Below the pieces are notes generated by a model, which saw only the letters and a list, made by a program, of their open reading frames with translations, did not search any database and was not told where the DNA came from. From positions 1 through 41,722 of the forward strand of contig NZ_NTFY01000099.1 of assembly GCF_002289565.1 (NCBI RefSeq): DNA of 41,722 nt, read 5' to 3'. Below, piece after piece: positions 33,169-41,722 of the stretch; position 1 is the first letter of the stretch; each line of letters opens with the position of its first letter. Both the position numbers and the translations under genes were made by a program. Origin of the DNA: Rhodopirellula sp. SM50. Its GTDB lineage: Bacteria > Planctomycetota > Planctomycetia > Pirellulales > Pirellulaceae.

Positions 33169-34023
33169 TCAGACGGTTATGTGCGAACTCGCACCTTCGA
33201 CGCGACGTTTGACTTCGCGAATAAACCGGCTGCCCCGCTGCGCTCCGTCCAACGTGGTTTCGGGATCAGAGTTGCCGTTGAGTTCCAAAATGATGGGGCC
33301 TTCAAAGTGGACGCGATCGAGCTGCCTGATGAACGGCTCCCACTCAATCGTGCCGTCCCCTGGTGGAAGATCGTCATCCTCCACGCCGCCGTTGTCACTG
33401 GCGTGAACCATCCACAAGTGGCCGGAGAGTTTGTGCGCGACCGACAGCAGGTCTCCGGAAAGGTAGGCGTGCCCGGTGTCCAGGCAGATCCCCACATCGG
33501 TGCTTTCGATCGCGCCCAAAATCCAAAGAACGTCTCGGGGTTTGCCGAAAAATAGGTGCGGCATCATGTTCTCCAGCACCAGTCCCACGTTCAGTTCAAC
33601 GCACTCGCTGCTGATCAGATTCAGCGAGTGTGCCGCATGTTCCATGCGGTGCATTCGCTCCTCTTCGGGAAGGTCGTGCTGTTCCGGGCCCGGATGGATC
33701 ACGAAATAGCGAACACCGATCTCCGCGGCTGCCGTTGCGGCGGTGACAATTTCTTCGATCGATCGATTGCGAATGTTAGCATCGGGGGACGTGATATCGA
33801 TCTGTTCGGCAAATGGTGCGTGGAACGAATACGGTTCGATCTTCAATTGCTGAATCAGATCACCGGCACGCTTGACCATCTCAAAATCGTGGTAGTCCAG
33901 GTGCGACGGAAACGAACAGATTTCAATCAAATTGAAACCGCCGGCTCGGATTCGTTCCAGGCAATCGAAAATGCTGCGGCGGTAGAAACACCCTGTGGAA
34001 AGACCGATCGGCCACTCAACCAT
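33169..34023 (-). CDS. Sugar phosphate isomerase/epimerase (AP endonuclease 2 superfamily)
   Basis: A 284-residue TIM-barrel protein of the xylose-isomerase-like family. The metal site can be followed as 'FNLIEICSFP' (Glu, strand 1-2), 'YFVIHPG' (His), 'LVLENM' (Glu), 'VGICLDTGHAYLSGD' (Asp and His), 'MVHASDN' (His) and 'PIILELNG' (Glu). The ATG at 34023 is preferred: AGGAG at 34032-34036 lies 8 nt upstream of it, while the alternative GTG at 34032 overlaps that site. The enzyme probably interconverts a keto-sugar or inositol derivative, but the substrate cannot be read. It is divergent from the alcohol dehydrogenase gene, with 187 bp between starts. Confidence 0.87.
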   Translation of the reverse strand: MVEWPIGLSTGCFYRRSIFDCLERIRAGGFNLIEICSFPSHLDYHDFEMVKRAGDLIQQLKIEPYSFHAPFAEQIDITSPDANIRNRSIEEIVTAATAAAEIGVRYFVIHPGPEQHDLPEEERMHRMEHAAHSLNLISSECVELNVGLVLENMMPHLFFGKPRDVLWILGAIESTDVGICLDTGHAYLSGDLLSVAHKLSGHLWMVHASDNGGVEDDDLPPGDGTIEWEPFIRQLDRVHFEGPIILELNGNSDPETTLDGAQRGSRFIREVKRRVEGASSHITV

Positions 34024-34210
34024 GTTGCTCACTCCTCTTCGAACCAGGCCGATTGGATCTTTCGGCTCGGATTTCGACGCTGTAAGGTCGTTCGTCGAAT
34101 CAGGGTTTCTGGAAGCAAAGCATGTGCCGTTTGACAGTGCTTGATCAGCGGCATGTCAATTGCTGTCGGACAAGGCATGGGGGCGGATGGGGATCGTCGG
34201 AGAAAAACTG

Positions 34211-35236
34211 ATGGACACGATGAATGCGATGGTGCTGCCGCGGATCGTTTCGCTGGATGATTGCCAGACGCCGCTTGAATTCGTCGAATTGCCGATTCCC
34301 GATCCGCGTCGGGGAGAGGTATTGATCAAGGTGTTGGCGTGCGGTGTCTGTCACACGGAACTGGACGAGATCGAAGGCCGAGCCGCACCGCCGCATCTAC
34401 CGGTCGTGCCCGGGCACGAGGTCGTCGGCCGGATCGTCGCTTTGGGGAAGGGCGTCAACGGGTGGGCGGTCGGAGAGCGAGTCGGCGTCGGCTGGATCTA
34501 CTCCTCATCGGGAAGCAAGCTGGAGAACCTGAGTGGCTCGTTTCGTGCAACCGGGCGTGACGTCGACGGCGGCTACGCGGAATACATGCGCGCTGACGCG
34601 GGGTACGTGTATCCGATTCCTGACCGTTTCGACGACGCCGAAGCGGCACCGTTGTTGTGCGCCGGTGGCATCGGGTACCGAGCGCTCAAGCTGGCCAATC
34701 TGTTTGACGGCGGACTGCTGGGGCTGACCGGGTTTGGCGGCTCGGCACACTTGGTCTTGCAGTTGGCTCGGCATTTGTTTCCGCGAACAAAAATCTACGT
34801 GTTTGCCCGCGATCAACGTTCCCGAGAATTTGCGCTGGAACTTGGAGCACACTGGGCGGGCGCGATCGACGACCGAGCGCCGGAACTGCTGCATGCGATC
34901 ATCGACACGACGCCGGCGTGGAAGCCGATTGTCGAAGCGCTGCGGAATCTGCGACCGGCGGGGCGATTGGTGATCAATGCGATTGGCAAGGAGGACACGG
35001 ACAAGGACTCTCTCAGCCGACTCTGCTACCACGATCATTTGTGGATGGAAAAAGAAATCAAGAGCGTGGCAAATATCACGCACACCGACATCGCCGAGTT
35101 TCTGCCGATCGCGGCGGAGATCCCGATTCGACCGCAGGTGCAGCAGTACCCGCTTTCACAGGCCAACCGGGCGCTGATGGAGCTGAAGCGGGGGCACGTC
35201 CGCGGTGCCAAGGTGATCGTGATGGACTCGCCGTGA
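34211..35236 (+). CDS. Zinc-type alcohol dehydrogenase lacking the structural-zinc cysteines
   Basis: A 341-residue medium-chain dehydrogenase of the AdhP-like branch. Catalytic zinc ligands are C47 (in CGVCHTE), H69 with E70 (in GHEVVG) and C150 (in PLLCAGG). The lobe that normally carries four Cys for the structural zinc (about residues 95-121) reads 'WIYSSSGSKLENLSGS', so Ser and other residues replace all of them, and the lobe is shortened. 'LTGFGGSAHLVLQLA' is the nucleotide loop. The ATG at 34211 has GGAG 8 nt upstream; TTG 34160 and ATG 34187 are alternatives. It shares its promoter region with the isomerase gene and may act with it on a sugar alcohol. Confidence 0.87.
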   Translation: MDTMNAMVLPRIVSLDDCQTPLEFVELPIPDPRRGEVLIKVLACGVCHTELDEIEGRAAPPHLPVVPGHEVVGRIVALGKGVNGWAVGERVGVGWIYSSSGSKLENLSGSFRATGRDVDGGYAEYMRADAGYVYPIPDRFDDAEAAPLLCAGGIGYRALKLANLFDGGLLGLTGFGGSAHLVLQLARHLFPRTKIYVFARDQRSREFALELGAHWAGAIDDRAPELLHAIIDTTPAWKPIVEALRNLRPAGRLVINAIGKEDTDKDSLSRLCYHDHLWMEKEIKSVANITHTDIAEFLPIAAEIPIRPQVQQYPLSQANRALMELKRGHVRGAKVIVMDSP

Positions 35237-35468
35237 TGCGTCCAGGCTGAGTCGCGTGGGGTGACGTTGAGTCGTAAATCCTTGGCCCGCTGTCGCAGTT
35301 TCCCCTCACGGTTTCTCATCGGGATCACTAGGATGCAATCCCACCCGAACGCAACATCTCGAGGACGAAGATTGCGGCTGCAATAAAATGGCCGGATCCG
35401 TTGTCGTCCTTCTTCAGGTAGAATACCGTCTGGTTTGCGTGTCCCGGCTCGATCAACGTGGAGAAGAA

Positions 35469-38400
35469 GTGACTTCGATTCGGCAAATTGTTTGGCGCTG
35501 TGTGTTAACCTTCGGTTTCTTGGCCTGCCCATGGGTGGGGCTTGCTCCGGCCGAGTCGGCGGCGGTGTCACCGACCGAGGAACAGTTGGAATTCTTTGAA
35601 AAAGAAGTCCGTCCGCTGTTGGCAGAGCATTGTTATTCGTGTCACAGCACGAAATCGAAGAAACTGCAGGCGGGGCTGCGGGTCGACAGTCTGGCGGCGA
35701 TGCTGCGGGGGGGCGATTCCGGCGAAGCGGTCGTTCCCGGCGATGTCGACGGCAGCTTGCTGATTGAAGCGGTTCGGTATGAATCGTATGAGATGCCGCC
35801 CAAGGGAAAACTGCCCGCGGAGGATATCGAGACGCTGGAGCGGTGGGTGGAGATCGGGGCACCATGGCCGCACGAAGACGCACCGCAGGAGACGGCGACA
35901 CGGCCTGAATTTGATCTCGAACAACGTTCCCAGGACCACTGGGTCTGGCAAGCGATTCGATCGCCTCGGCCTCCCGAGGTGAAAAACGACACCTGGCCGC
36001 GACAGCCGCTGGACCATTTCGTGCTCCACCGGCTTGAACAGGCGGGGCTGAATCCGTCCACCGACGCAGACCGATCGGCGCTGCTGCGACGCGTGTCCTT
36101 CGATTTGATCGGCTTGCCGCCGAGCCCCGAACAAGCCGAACGATTTCTCGGTGACGAGTCTCCCCAGGCGTTGGAACGACTCGTCGACGAACTGCTCGAT
36201 TCTCCGCACTTCGGCGAACGTTGGGGCCGTCATTGGTTGGACCTGGTCCGCTACGCCGAATCGCGCGGCCATGAGTTTGACAACGATGCACCCAACGCGT
36301 TCCAGTACCGCGACTACGTCATTCGCGCGCTCAACGCCGATGTGCCCTACGACCAATTGATTCGCGAACACATTGCCGGTGACTTGCTGGAACAGCCGCG
36401 GACGAACCCCGACGAAGGATTCAATGAATCGATTCTGGGTACCGGATTTTGGTTTCTCGGCGAATGGGTCCATTCACCGGTGGATATTCTGAAGGACGAG
36501 AGCGACCGCTTTGACAACATGATCGATGTCATGTCGAAAGCGTTTCTGGGGGTCACCGTGTCCTGTGCCCGCTGCCATGATCACAAGTTTGATGCCATCT
36601 CGACGGCCGACTACTACTCGTTGACCGGCTTTCTCCAAGGCAGCGATTACCGGCAGGTCCGTTTCGAATCGATCGAACACAATCGCAAGATCGCCGATGC
36701 CTTGTCGGCAATCGATGCCAAGTATCAACGCTCGGTTGAACAATTACTGGTCGAACGTCAGTTATCGTCCGAGCCAGTCGCCTCGATGAAACCCGAGTTG
36801 GCCGCGGCGATCGTGTTCGACTACGAAACCATCTCCGCGGACCAGTTCTATCAAGACGGGTTTCTGTTCGGAGACCAGCCGCGCCGGGCCGGCCAAAGCA
36901 TGGTCGGCGAAAAGGACGGCAAGCCGGTGATTGACTTCACGGCCGTTTCCGCAGCGGTCAGCGATCCTTTTTGGAACGGCTTGCAGTCGGTCAGCGAAAC
37001 GGGGATGAACAACCGCAGCCGGCTGGCCAATCTGCCCCGCAGCGGACGCACCTTGCGGACGCCGACGTTCACCTTGACCGACGGCAACGTTGCCTGTCTG
37101 GTGCGTGGTGCCGGTCACGTCGTCGCCTGCGTGGACTCCCACCGTTTGATCGCCGGCCCGTTGCACGGCGAGACGATCAAGGCGATCAAGCCGACCGATG
37201 ATTGGGTGCAATTGAATCTGAATCGTTACGTCGGCCATCGGCTGCATTTGGAATTCACCCCGGACGAGAACGCCCAGCTGGAAATTTCGTTGATCACGCA
37301 AGGGGCATCGAAACAGGATCGAAAACGTCTCCAACAGCGACAGCAGTCGATCGCCGCCGGCGTGGACAAGATGGCAAGCCAGGCCCGCGAAATCCTGGCG
37401 GACGAGCTTTCCGAAATCGCCCGCTTGTGGTCTCAAGAGCGATCGCAACTGCAGTCTCAGATCATGCACCGATCTCGACTGGCCATGGCGATGCTCGATG
37501 GGACAGGCGAAGACGCATCGATTTACATTCGTGGCAATTCATCAAAGCCCGGCCAGATCGAACCGCGACATTTTCTGACCGCGATTTCCGGCGACGACCC
37601 GATGGAAATCCGATCGGGCAGTGGACGACGAGAACTGGCCGAACACATCAACGATCCCGGCAATCCGCTCACGCCTCGCGTCATCGTCAATCGAATCTGG
37701 CATCACTTGATCGGCCGAGGCATCGTGCCCACCACCGACGATTTCGGGGTGTTGGGCCAGCGACCGACGCACCCGGATTTGCTGGATCATCTGGCCACCC
37801 AATTCCGTCAGGACGGGCAAAGTCTCAAACGCATGATTCGACGGATCATGCTCTCACGCACCTATCACATGTCCAGCCTGGCCGATCCCGCCGCGGTGGC
37901 CGCCGATCCCAAAAACCAGCTCTTTCACCACCGCCCCCCCAAACGCCTCGAAGGCGAAGTCATTCGGGACGCACTGTTATCGATCTCTGGAGCCTTGGAC
38001 CCGGTGCAATTCGGGGAGCCGATTCCGATCCACCTGACGGCGTTCATGGATGGACGTGGCCGGCCGGGGCGGAACGGCCCGCTCGATGGAGCACGTCGGC
38101 GATCGATTTACACCGCCGTGCGACGCAACTTTCTCTCGCCGTTCATGTTGACGTTCGATACCCCCGTTCCGTTCAGCACGATGGGGCGACGCAACGTGTC
38201 CAACGTCCCCGCCCAAGCATTGATTCTGATGAACGATCCGTTGGTGGTTCAATTGGCCGGTCAATGGGCTGACCGTGCCATCTCGTTGCACTCATCCAGT
38301 GAGCCGCGGATCCGCTGGATGTACACGTCGGCCTTTGCCAGGCAACCGACCGATCAAGAACTGGCCGTCGCCCAGGCCTTCTTGGATTCCCAGCGCGAAG

Positions 38401-38489
38401 CCCGCCAGGTGGATCCGGACGACGCCGAATTGTGGAGCGATTTCGCCCACGCGCTGATCAACACCAAGGAGTTTATTTTTCTGCGATGA
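35469..38489 (+). CDS. Secreted PSCyt1-DUF1549-DUF1553 protein
   Basis: A 1006-residue exported protein of the planctomycete cytochrome family. The GTG at 35469 is chosen because GGAG lies 5 nt upstream and it opens a signal peptide ending about residue 32 ('PAESAA'); an in-frame ATG at 35388 would put 27 residues ahead of it. PSCyt1 (about 35-130) carries the haem motif CYSCH (35631-35645). DUF1549 (about 160-370) includes 'FGERWGRHWLDLVRYAES' and a second CxxCH, CARCH (36564-36578). The C-terminal third is DUF1553 ('TPRVIVNRIWHHLIGRGIV', 'NVPAQALILMNDP'). Such proteins are thought to work with DUF1501 partners in breakdown of complex carbohydrate, but the reaction is unproven. Its stop overlaps the next ATG. 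Confidence 0.92.
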   Translation: MTSIRQIVWRCVLTFGFLACPWVGLAPAESAAVSPTEEQLEFFEKEVRPLLAEHCYSCHSTKSKKLQAGLRVDSLAAMLRGGDSGEAVVPGDVDGSLLIEAVRYESYEMPPKGKLPAEDIETLERWVEIGAPWPHEDAPQETATRPEFDLEQRSQDHWVWQAIRSPRPPEVKNDTWPRQPLDHFVLHRLEQAGLNPSTDADRSALLRRVSFDLIGLPPSPEQAERFLGDESPQALERLVDELLDSPHFGERWGRHWLDLVRYAESRGHEFDNDAPNAFQYRDYVIRALNADVPYDQLIREHIAGDLLEQPRTNPDEGFNESILGTGFWFLGEWVHSPVDILKDESDRFDNMIDVMSKAFLGVTVSCARCHDHKFDAISTADYYSLTGFLQGSDYRQVRFESIEHNRKIADALSAIDAKYQRSVEQLLVERQLSSEPVASMKPELAAAIVFDYETISADQFYQDGFLFGDQPRRAGQSMVGEKDGKPVIDFTAVSAAVSDPFWNGLQSVSETGMNNRSRLANLPRSGRTLRTPTFTLTDGNVACLVRGAGHVVACVDSHRLIAGPLHGETIKAIKPTDDWVQLNLNRYVGHRLHLEFTPDENAQLEISLITQGASKQDRKRLQQRQQSIAAGVDKMASQAREILADELSEIARLWSQERSQLQSQIMHRSRLAMAMLDGTGEDASIYIRGNSSKPGQIEPRHFLTAISGDDPMEIRSGSGRRELAEHINDPGNPLTPRVIVNRIWHHLIGRGIVPTTDDFGVLGQRPTHPDLLDHLATQFRQDGQSLKRMIRRIMLSRTYHMSSLADPAAVAADPKNQLFHHRPPKRLEGEVIRDALLSISGALDPVQFGEPIPIHLTAFMDGRGRPGRNGPLDGARRRSIYTAVRRNFLSPFMLTFDTPVPFSTMGRRNVSNVPAQALILMNDPLVVQLAGQWADRAISLHSSSEPRIRWMYTSAFARQPTDQELAVAQAFLDSQREARQVDPDDAELWSDFAHALINTKEFIFLR

Positions 38490-39943
38490 CCAAGCACTCT
38501 CTTTTTCCCTGCCAACGCTATCAAGCCCAGCCGAGCTCGCGTCGCGACATGCTGCGACGCTGCGCCAGCGGTTTCGGGGCCGTCGCGTTGGCCGGTTTGG
38601 CACAGGACGCGGCTTATTCGTTGGAGTCGACTCGATCCGAGGAACTCGGCAAAGCCGGTCACGGCCCACATCATCAGGTCCGTGCCAAGAATGTGATCTT
38701 CTTGTACATGGATGGCGGACCGTCGCAGGTCGATACCTTTGATCCAAAACCGCTGTTGACCAAGTTCAATGGCAAAGATCCCGGCACCCTGTTCGACGTC
38801 GAACCGACTCAGTTCAACAACAACGGGACGGTGCTGGCGAGCCCCTGGGAGTTTCAGCAGCACGGTGAATCGGGCATCCCCGTCAGCAGCCTGTTTCCCC
38901 ACGTGGCGACCTGTGTCGACGAACTGGCGGTGGTCCGATCAATGGTTTCGGAGTTTCCCGAACACACCTTTGCCAACTACTTTCTGCACACCGGCAGCGG
39001 TCTGCAGGGGCGTCCGAGCATGGGAGCCTGGGTCAATTATGGCCTGGGCAGCGTGTGCCAAAATCTGCCCGGATTTGTCGTCATCAACGGTGGACTGATC
39101 CCGCCCGGCGGACTGGATTGTTTCGGCAGCGGATTTCTGCCCGCCAGCTACCAAGGGTCGGTGTTTAAACCTTCCGGAAGTGGCGTCGCCAACATCGCGC
39201 CGACCGAGTCGTCCCCGCAACGCCAGCGTGAGAAACTCGATTTGATCGGCCAATTGGATGGCTTTGCCTCCCAGCAGTTCGGCCGGCACGATAGCCTGGA
39301 CTCCGCGATCCGAAATTACGAACTGGCCTATGCGATGCAGATGGCGGTTCCCGAAGTGATGTCGATCACAGACGAACCCGCCCACGTCCAAAAGATGTAC
39401 GGGATGGAATCAACGTATGAACCGACCCGGATCTATGCGGCGCAGTGCTTGATCGCTCGTCGAATGATCGAAAGTGGAGTGCGGTTTGTCGAACTGACGT
39501 GCCCCAAGGTCGGCGGTGACCGTTGGGACCAACACGGTAACCTGAAACAGGGCCACGAAAACAACGCCCGCGCCGTCGACCAGCCCATCGCCGCGCTGTT
39601 GAAAGACCTTCGCCAGCGCGGAATGCTGGACGAGACGCTGGTCGTTTGGGCCGGCGAATTCGGACGCACGCCCTTTGCCCAAGGCAAGGACGGACGCGAC
39701 CACAACCAATTCGGGTTTACCGTGTGGATGGCCGGCGGCGGCGTCAAACGCGGCACCACATACGGCGCCACCGACGAGTTCGGTTACAAGGCGATCGAAA
39801 ATCGCGTCGAAGTCCACGATCTGCACGCCACGATGCTGCATCTGATGGGTGTCGATCACACCCGGTCGACCTTCCGATTCGGCGGACGCGACATGCGGCT
39901 GACCGACGTCAAAGGCCACGTGGTGCATGACATCATCGGCTGA
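38486..39943 (+). CDS. DUF1501 protein with Tat-type signal
   Basis: A 485-residue exported protein related to the sulfatase/alkaline phosphatase fold. The twin-arginine signal is 'SSRRDMLRRCASGFGAVALAGLA' in outline (residues 17-39), implying export of a folded, probably metal-bound protein. 'KNVIFLYMDGGPSQVDTFDPKP' is the opening signature, 'VRFVELTCPKVGGDRWDQHGN' lies in the middle, and 'LVVWAGEFGRTPFAQGKDGRDHNQFGF' and 'ATMLHLMGVDHTRSTFRFGGRDMRLTD' complete the DUF1501 pattern with the expected Asp/His metal positions. The ATG overlaps the stop of the DUF1549/1553 gene (ATGA), so the two are made together and likely form a functional pair. Confidence 0.93.
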   Translation: MTKHSLFPCQRYQAQPSSRRDMLRRCASGFGAVALAGLAQDAAYSLESTRSEELGKAGHGPHHQVRAKNVIFLYMDGGPSQVDTFDPKPLLTKFNGKDPGTLFDVEPTQFNNNGTVLASPWEFQQHGESGIPVSSLFPHVATCVDELAVVRSMVSEFPEHTFANYFLHTGSGLQGRPSMGAWVNYGLGSVCQNLPGFVVINGGLIPPGGLDCFGSGFLPASYQGSVFKPSGSGVANIAPTESSPQRQREKLDLIGQLDGFASQQFGRHDSLDSAIRNYELAYAMQMAVPEVMSITDEPAHVQKMYGMESTYEPTRIYAAQCLIARRMIESGVRFVELTCPKVGGDRWDQHGNLKQGHENNARAVDQPIAALLKDLRQRGMLDETLVVWAGEFGRTPFAQGKDGRDHNQFGFTVWMAGGGVKRGTTYGATDEFGYKAIENRVEVHDLHATMLHLMGVDHTRSTFRFGGRDMRLTDVKGHVVHDIIG

Positions 39944-40451
39944 TGCGAAAAGTGGGGTAAGCATCCTGCTTGCCACTCTCGCCGGCTCCGCCGGCGTTCC
40001 CTTAAACTCGTTCCCAGGCGGAGCCCTACGCCGTGAACGATTTTTTAGCGGTAGGGCGCGAGCCCTCCGGTGTGTTGGCTTAAACTCAATACCGCTAAGT
40101 TAAGTTCGACGGGGAGGCCCGGACGCTGGCGCGAACCGGCTGATATCAATCGTTTATCAGCCGTTTGGCGCGAGCCTACGGGCACCGACTTGAGGAAACC
40201 ACGCTTAACTTAGCGGTATTGGGCTTAAACTCGTTCCCAGGCGGAGCCTTACGCCGTGAACGATTTTTTAGCGGTAGGGCGCGAGCCCTCCGGTGTGTTG
40301 GCAACGATGCGCAAGCCGGAGGGCTTGCGCCCTGCCGCTAAAACCACGTCAAACACAGGAAATAAATCGTTCCCAGGCTCCGCCTTGGGAACGCGATGCG
40401 CCGGCTGATCGCCCCCATCCCTTCCAACGCCCCGTTTTCCCGCAGTGCGAA
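39944..40451. repeat. 508-bp repeat-filled gap with a direct duplication
   Basis: A 79-bp sequence at 40001-40079 recurs directly at 40224-40302 with one difference. Between them lies a palindromic element (40080-40223). Left of this is the reverse complement of the sequence near 682-709; right of it are further 'GGAGGGCTTGCGCCCTGCCG' and CGTTCCC...GGGAACG palindromes (40369-40394). No gene is supported before 40452. Confidence 0.85.
40080..40223. repeat. MITE-like element with terminal inverted repeats
   Basis: A 144-bp unit whose ends are inverted copies of CTTAACTTAGCGGTATTG (left 40086-40104 as complement, right 40204-40221) and whose core (40117-40183) is the GGCTGAT/ATCAGCC palindrome found at 71 and 25841. 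It is bracketed by the 79-bp direct repeat. It carries no gene, so any movement would need an enzyme from elsewhere. Confidence 0.75.
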
Positions 40452-41492
40452 ATGAATCTCCAACACCCAGTCACGTCCGTTGACAAACAGCCAGGTGCTG
40501 TCATCCAAACCCTCCACGGTACCACGCAGATCGCGCGTGCCCAGCGCTGCCGTCACCTCATTCGATCGATGACCGCCGTGTTGTGCTGTGTCATCACCTT
40601 CTCCGCGTCCCCAGCCGCCGAGCCGACGACCCACGGTTTTCTCGCCTGCGGCGCGGCGACGTACATCGTCGATGGCAAAGGAAAAAAAACATGGACCTAC
40701 CCCCACGCGACGCGCGATGGATACGTTCTGGAAAATGGCAACATCGTCCTGACACTCAACAAGGGGAAACGATACTCCGGCGGTGCCGTCGTTGAAATCA
40801 CTCCCGACGGAACGGAAACGCTGATCTGGAAAGGCACGCAGTCGGAAGTCAACAGCGCCCAGCCGACCGCTGATGGGACGTTCGTGATTACCGAAGCCGG
40901 CACGAACCCGCGGTTGATCGAGGTGGATCGTTCCGGAGCGGTACGGGTTGAGTTCCCGTTGGCCTGTCAAAAAGAGAACCATCACATGCAGACGCGGATG
41001 GCCAGAAAGCTGGCCGACGGGACGTACCTGGCGCCGCATCTGTTTAATTTCGCAGTCTTTCATTACGACGCCAAGGGCCGCGTCATCGAGCAGCTCGACA
41101 CAACCGTGCCCGGCGATACCGAGCACGCCATCCACACTTGGCCGTTCACCGCGATCCGCCACGGTGACGGACAGACCCTGGTGTGTTGCACGCACGGAAA
41201 CCGAGTGGTCGACTTTGATGCGTCCGGAAAAATCGTTTGGCAGTTGACCAACGACGACCTGCCCGGACCCTGGTTGCAAGATCCCTGTGGCAGTCAGGTG
41301 TTGCCCAACGGCAATGTGGTGATCACCAGCTATGCCGGCGGACGAAAGAACCCGGCGGCACCAAAGATGTTTGAAGTCACACGCGACAAACAAGTGGTTT
41401 GGAAATACACCGACGGCAAAAAAGTCGGCATCCACCACTTTCAGATCCTCGACACCAACGGCGAAAAGCTGACCAGGTTGCCGTTGAAGTGA
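40452..41492 (+). CDS. Secreted beta-propeller protein
   Basis: A 346-residue exported protein. The hydrophobic signal core is 'MTAVLCCVITFSASPAAE'. The ATG at 40569 falls inside it and would leave no positive charge ahead, so I prefer the ATG at 40452, which gives a long n-region ending in 'RCRHLIRS'; neither start has a clear ribosome site. The mature part is built of repeated blades with 'NGNIVLTLNKGKRYSGGAVVEITPDG', 'DGTFVITEAGTNPRLIEVDRSGAV' and 'NGNVVITSYAGGR...FEVTRDKQVVWKY' patterns, as in PQQ-like or arylsulfotransferase-like propellers. No catalytic residues can be assigned. It stands alone at the right end of the window. Confidence 0.78.
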   Translation: MNLQHPVTSVDKQPGAVIQTLHGTTQIARAQRCRHLIRSMTAVLCCVITFSASPAAEPTTHGFLACGAATYIVDGKGKKTWTYPHATRDGYVLENGNIVLTLNKGKRYSGGAVVEITPDGTETLIWKGTQSEVNSAQPTADGTFVITEAGTNPRLIEVDRSGAVRVEFPLACQKENHHMQTRMARKLADGTYLAPHLFNFAVFHYDAKGRVIEQLDTTVPGDTEHAIHTWPFTAIRHGDGQTLVCCTHGNRVVDFDASGKIVWQLTNDDLPGPWLQDPCGSQVLPNGNVVITSYAGGRKNPAAPKMFEVTRDKQVVWKYTDGKKVGIHHFQILDTNGEKLTRLPLK

Positions 41493-41612
41493 TGGCGGAG
41501 GGGCGTGGTCCGTCATGCATGACCTCGCGCAAGTAGGGCATGCTGTGCATGCCAATCGTCACGCACAGCGTGACCTACTGGACCGTCTAGCGGTAAACGT
41601 CATGCGCCGGTC

Positions 41613-41719
41613 ATCCGTCTGATTGGATCGAGGAGTCAAACCGGCGGGTTGCAGTGCGACGCTGGAAACACCAGCCTGAGGACAGCCCCGAGTGCCCGAT
41701 TTAAATGAACCCACCGATG
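41613..41719 (-). repeat. 107-bp repeat, inverted partner at 12728-12834
   Basis: The reverse complement of this segment matches 12728-12834 at about 94 of 107 positions by hand count with no gap. The 120 bp between it and the end of the propeller gene contain small palindromes (GCATGCTGTGCATGC) and no gene. Confidence 0.85.
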
Positions 41720-41722
41720 GCA

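Overview
The window looks like chromosomal DNA from a planctomycete of the Pirellulaceae (Rhodopirellula/Rubripirellula type). The basis is gene content: a sulfatase fused to the 'Pirellula/Verrucomicrobium' dehydrogenase and c-type haem domains, a PSCyt1-DUF1549-DUF1553 protein translationally coupled to a DUF1501 Tat protein, a BlaI/BlaR1-type pair, several secreted planctomycete-type proteins, moderately high GC, weak or missing Shine-Dalgarno sites, and gaps packed with short palindromic repeats. This is inference from recognised families; no rRNA or other marker gene is present.

Layout. 0.3-6.1 kb (+): a small WYL-like protein, a stand-alone MnmD-type tRNA methyltransferase, and a 1519-residue sulfatase/beta-propeller/HEAT/cytochrome c fusion. 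6.2-7.6 kb (-): a ferritin-like protein, divergent from 7.8-11.3 kb (+): myo-inositol oxygenase, a DUF5690 transporter and an HpnZ-like zinc alcohol dehydrogenase, the last two overlapping by 8 bp. 11.9-12.6 kb: a small membrane protein. 13.0-16.0 kb: glpK-glpD (14-bp overlap), the aerobic glycerol route. 16.4-19.5 kb: pntA-pntB, the proton-translocating transhydrogenase. 19.6-21.6 kb: a secreted hypothetical protein and a single-span protein resembling only the periplasmic part of SecD. 21.7-25.7 kb: a BlaI-type repressor overlapping an M56 (BlaR1-type) sensor peptidase with a very large extracytoplasmic region, then an 89-residue conserved-looking protein. 26.1-29.2 kb (-): a secreted di-haem-type protein and an M14/aspartoacylase-BPL_N fusion. 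29.9-31.0 kb (+): an SGNH hydrolase boxed in by copies of a repeat. 31.6-34.0 kb (-): a dihydroorotate-dehydrogenase-like FMN protein and a sugar-phosphate isomerase/epimerase, the latter divergent from a zinc alcohol dehydrogenase (34.2-35.2 kb, +). 35.5-39.9 kb: the DUF1549/1553-DUF1501 pair. 40.5-41.5 kb: a secreted beta-propeller protein.

How they fit together. Most of the recognised genes serve carbon and polyol catabolism (inositol, glycerol, sulfated polymers, acyl groups) and redox balance (PntAB, GlpD, haem proteins). The cluster most worth following is MIOX-DUF5690-HpnZ with a divergent ferritin-like gene: a diiron oxygenase, a transporter and a dehydrogenase that look like one catabolic unit whose substrate cannot be read from sequence.

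Nearly every long gap holds repeats, not genes: at least seven families of short palindromes, some nested in one another, and several inverted or direct pairs (12.7 with 41.6 kb; 16.1, 29.3 and 31.3 kb; 40.00 with 40.22 kb). I see no transposase, integrase, CRISPR array, tRNA or rRNA gene in the window.
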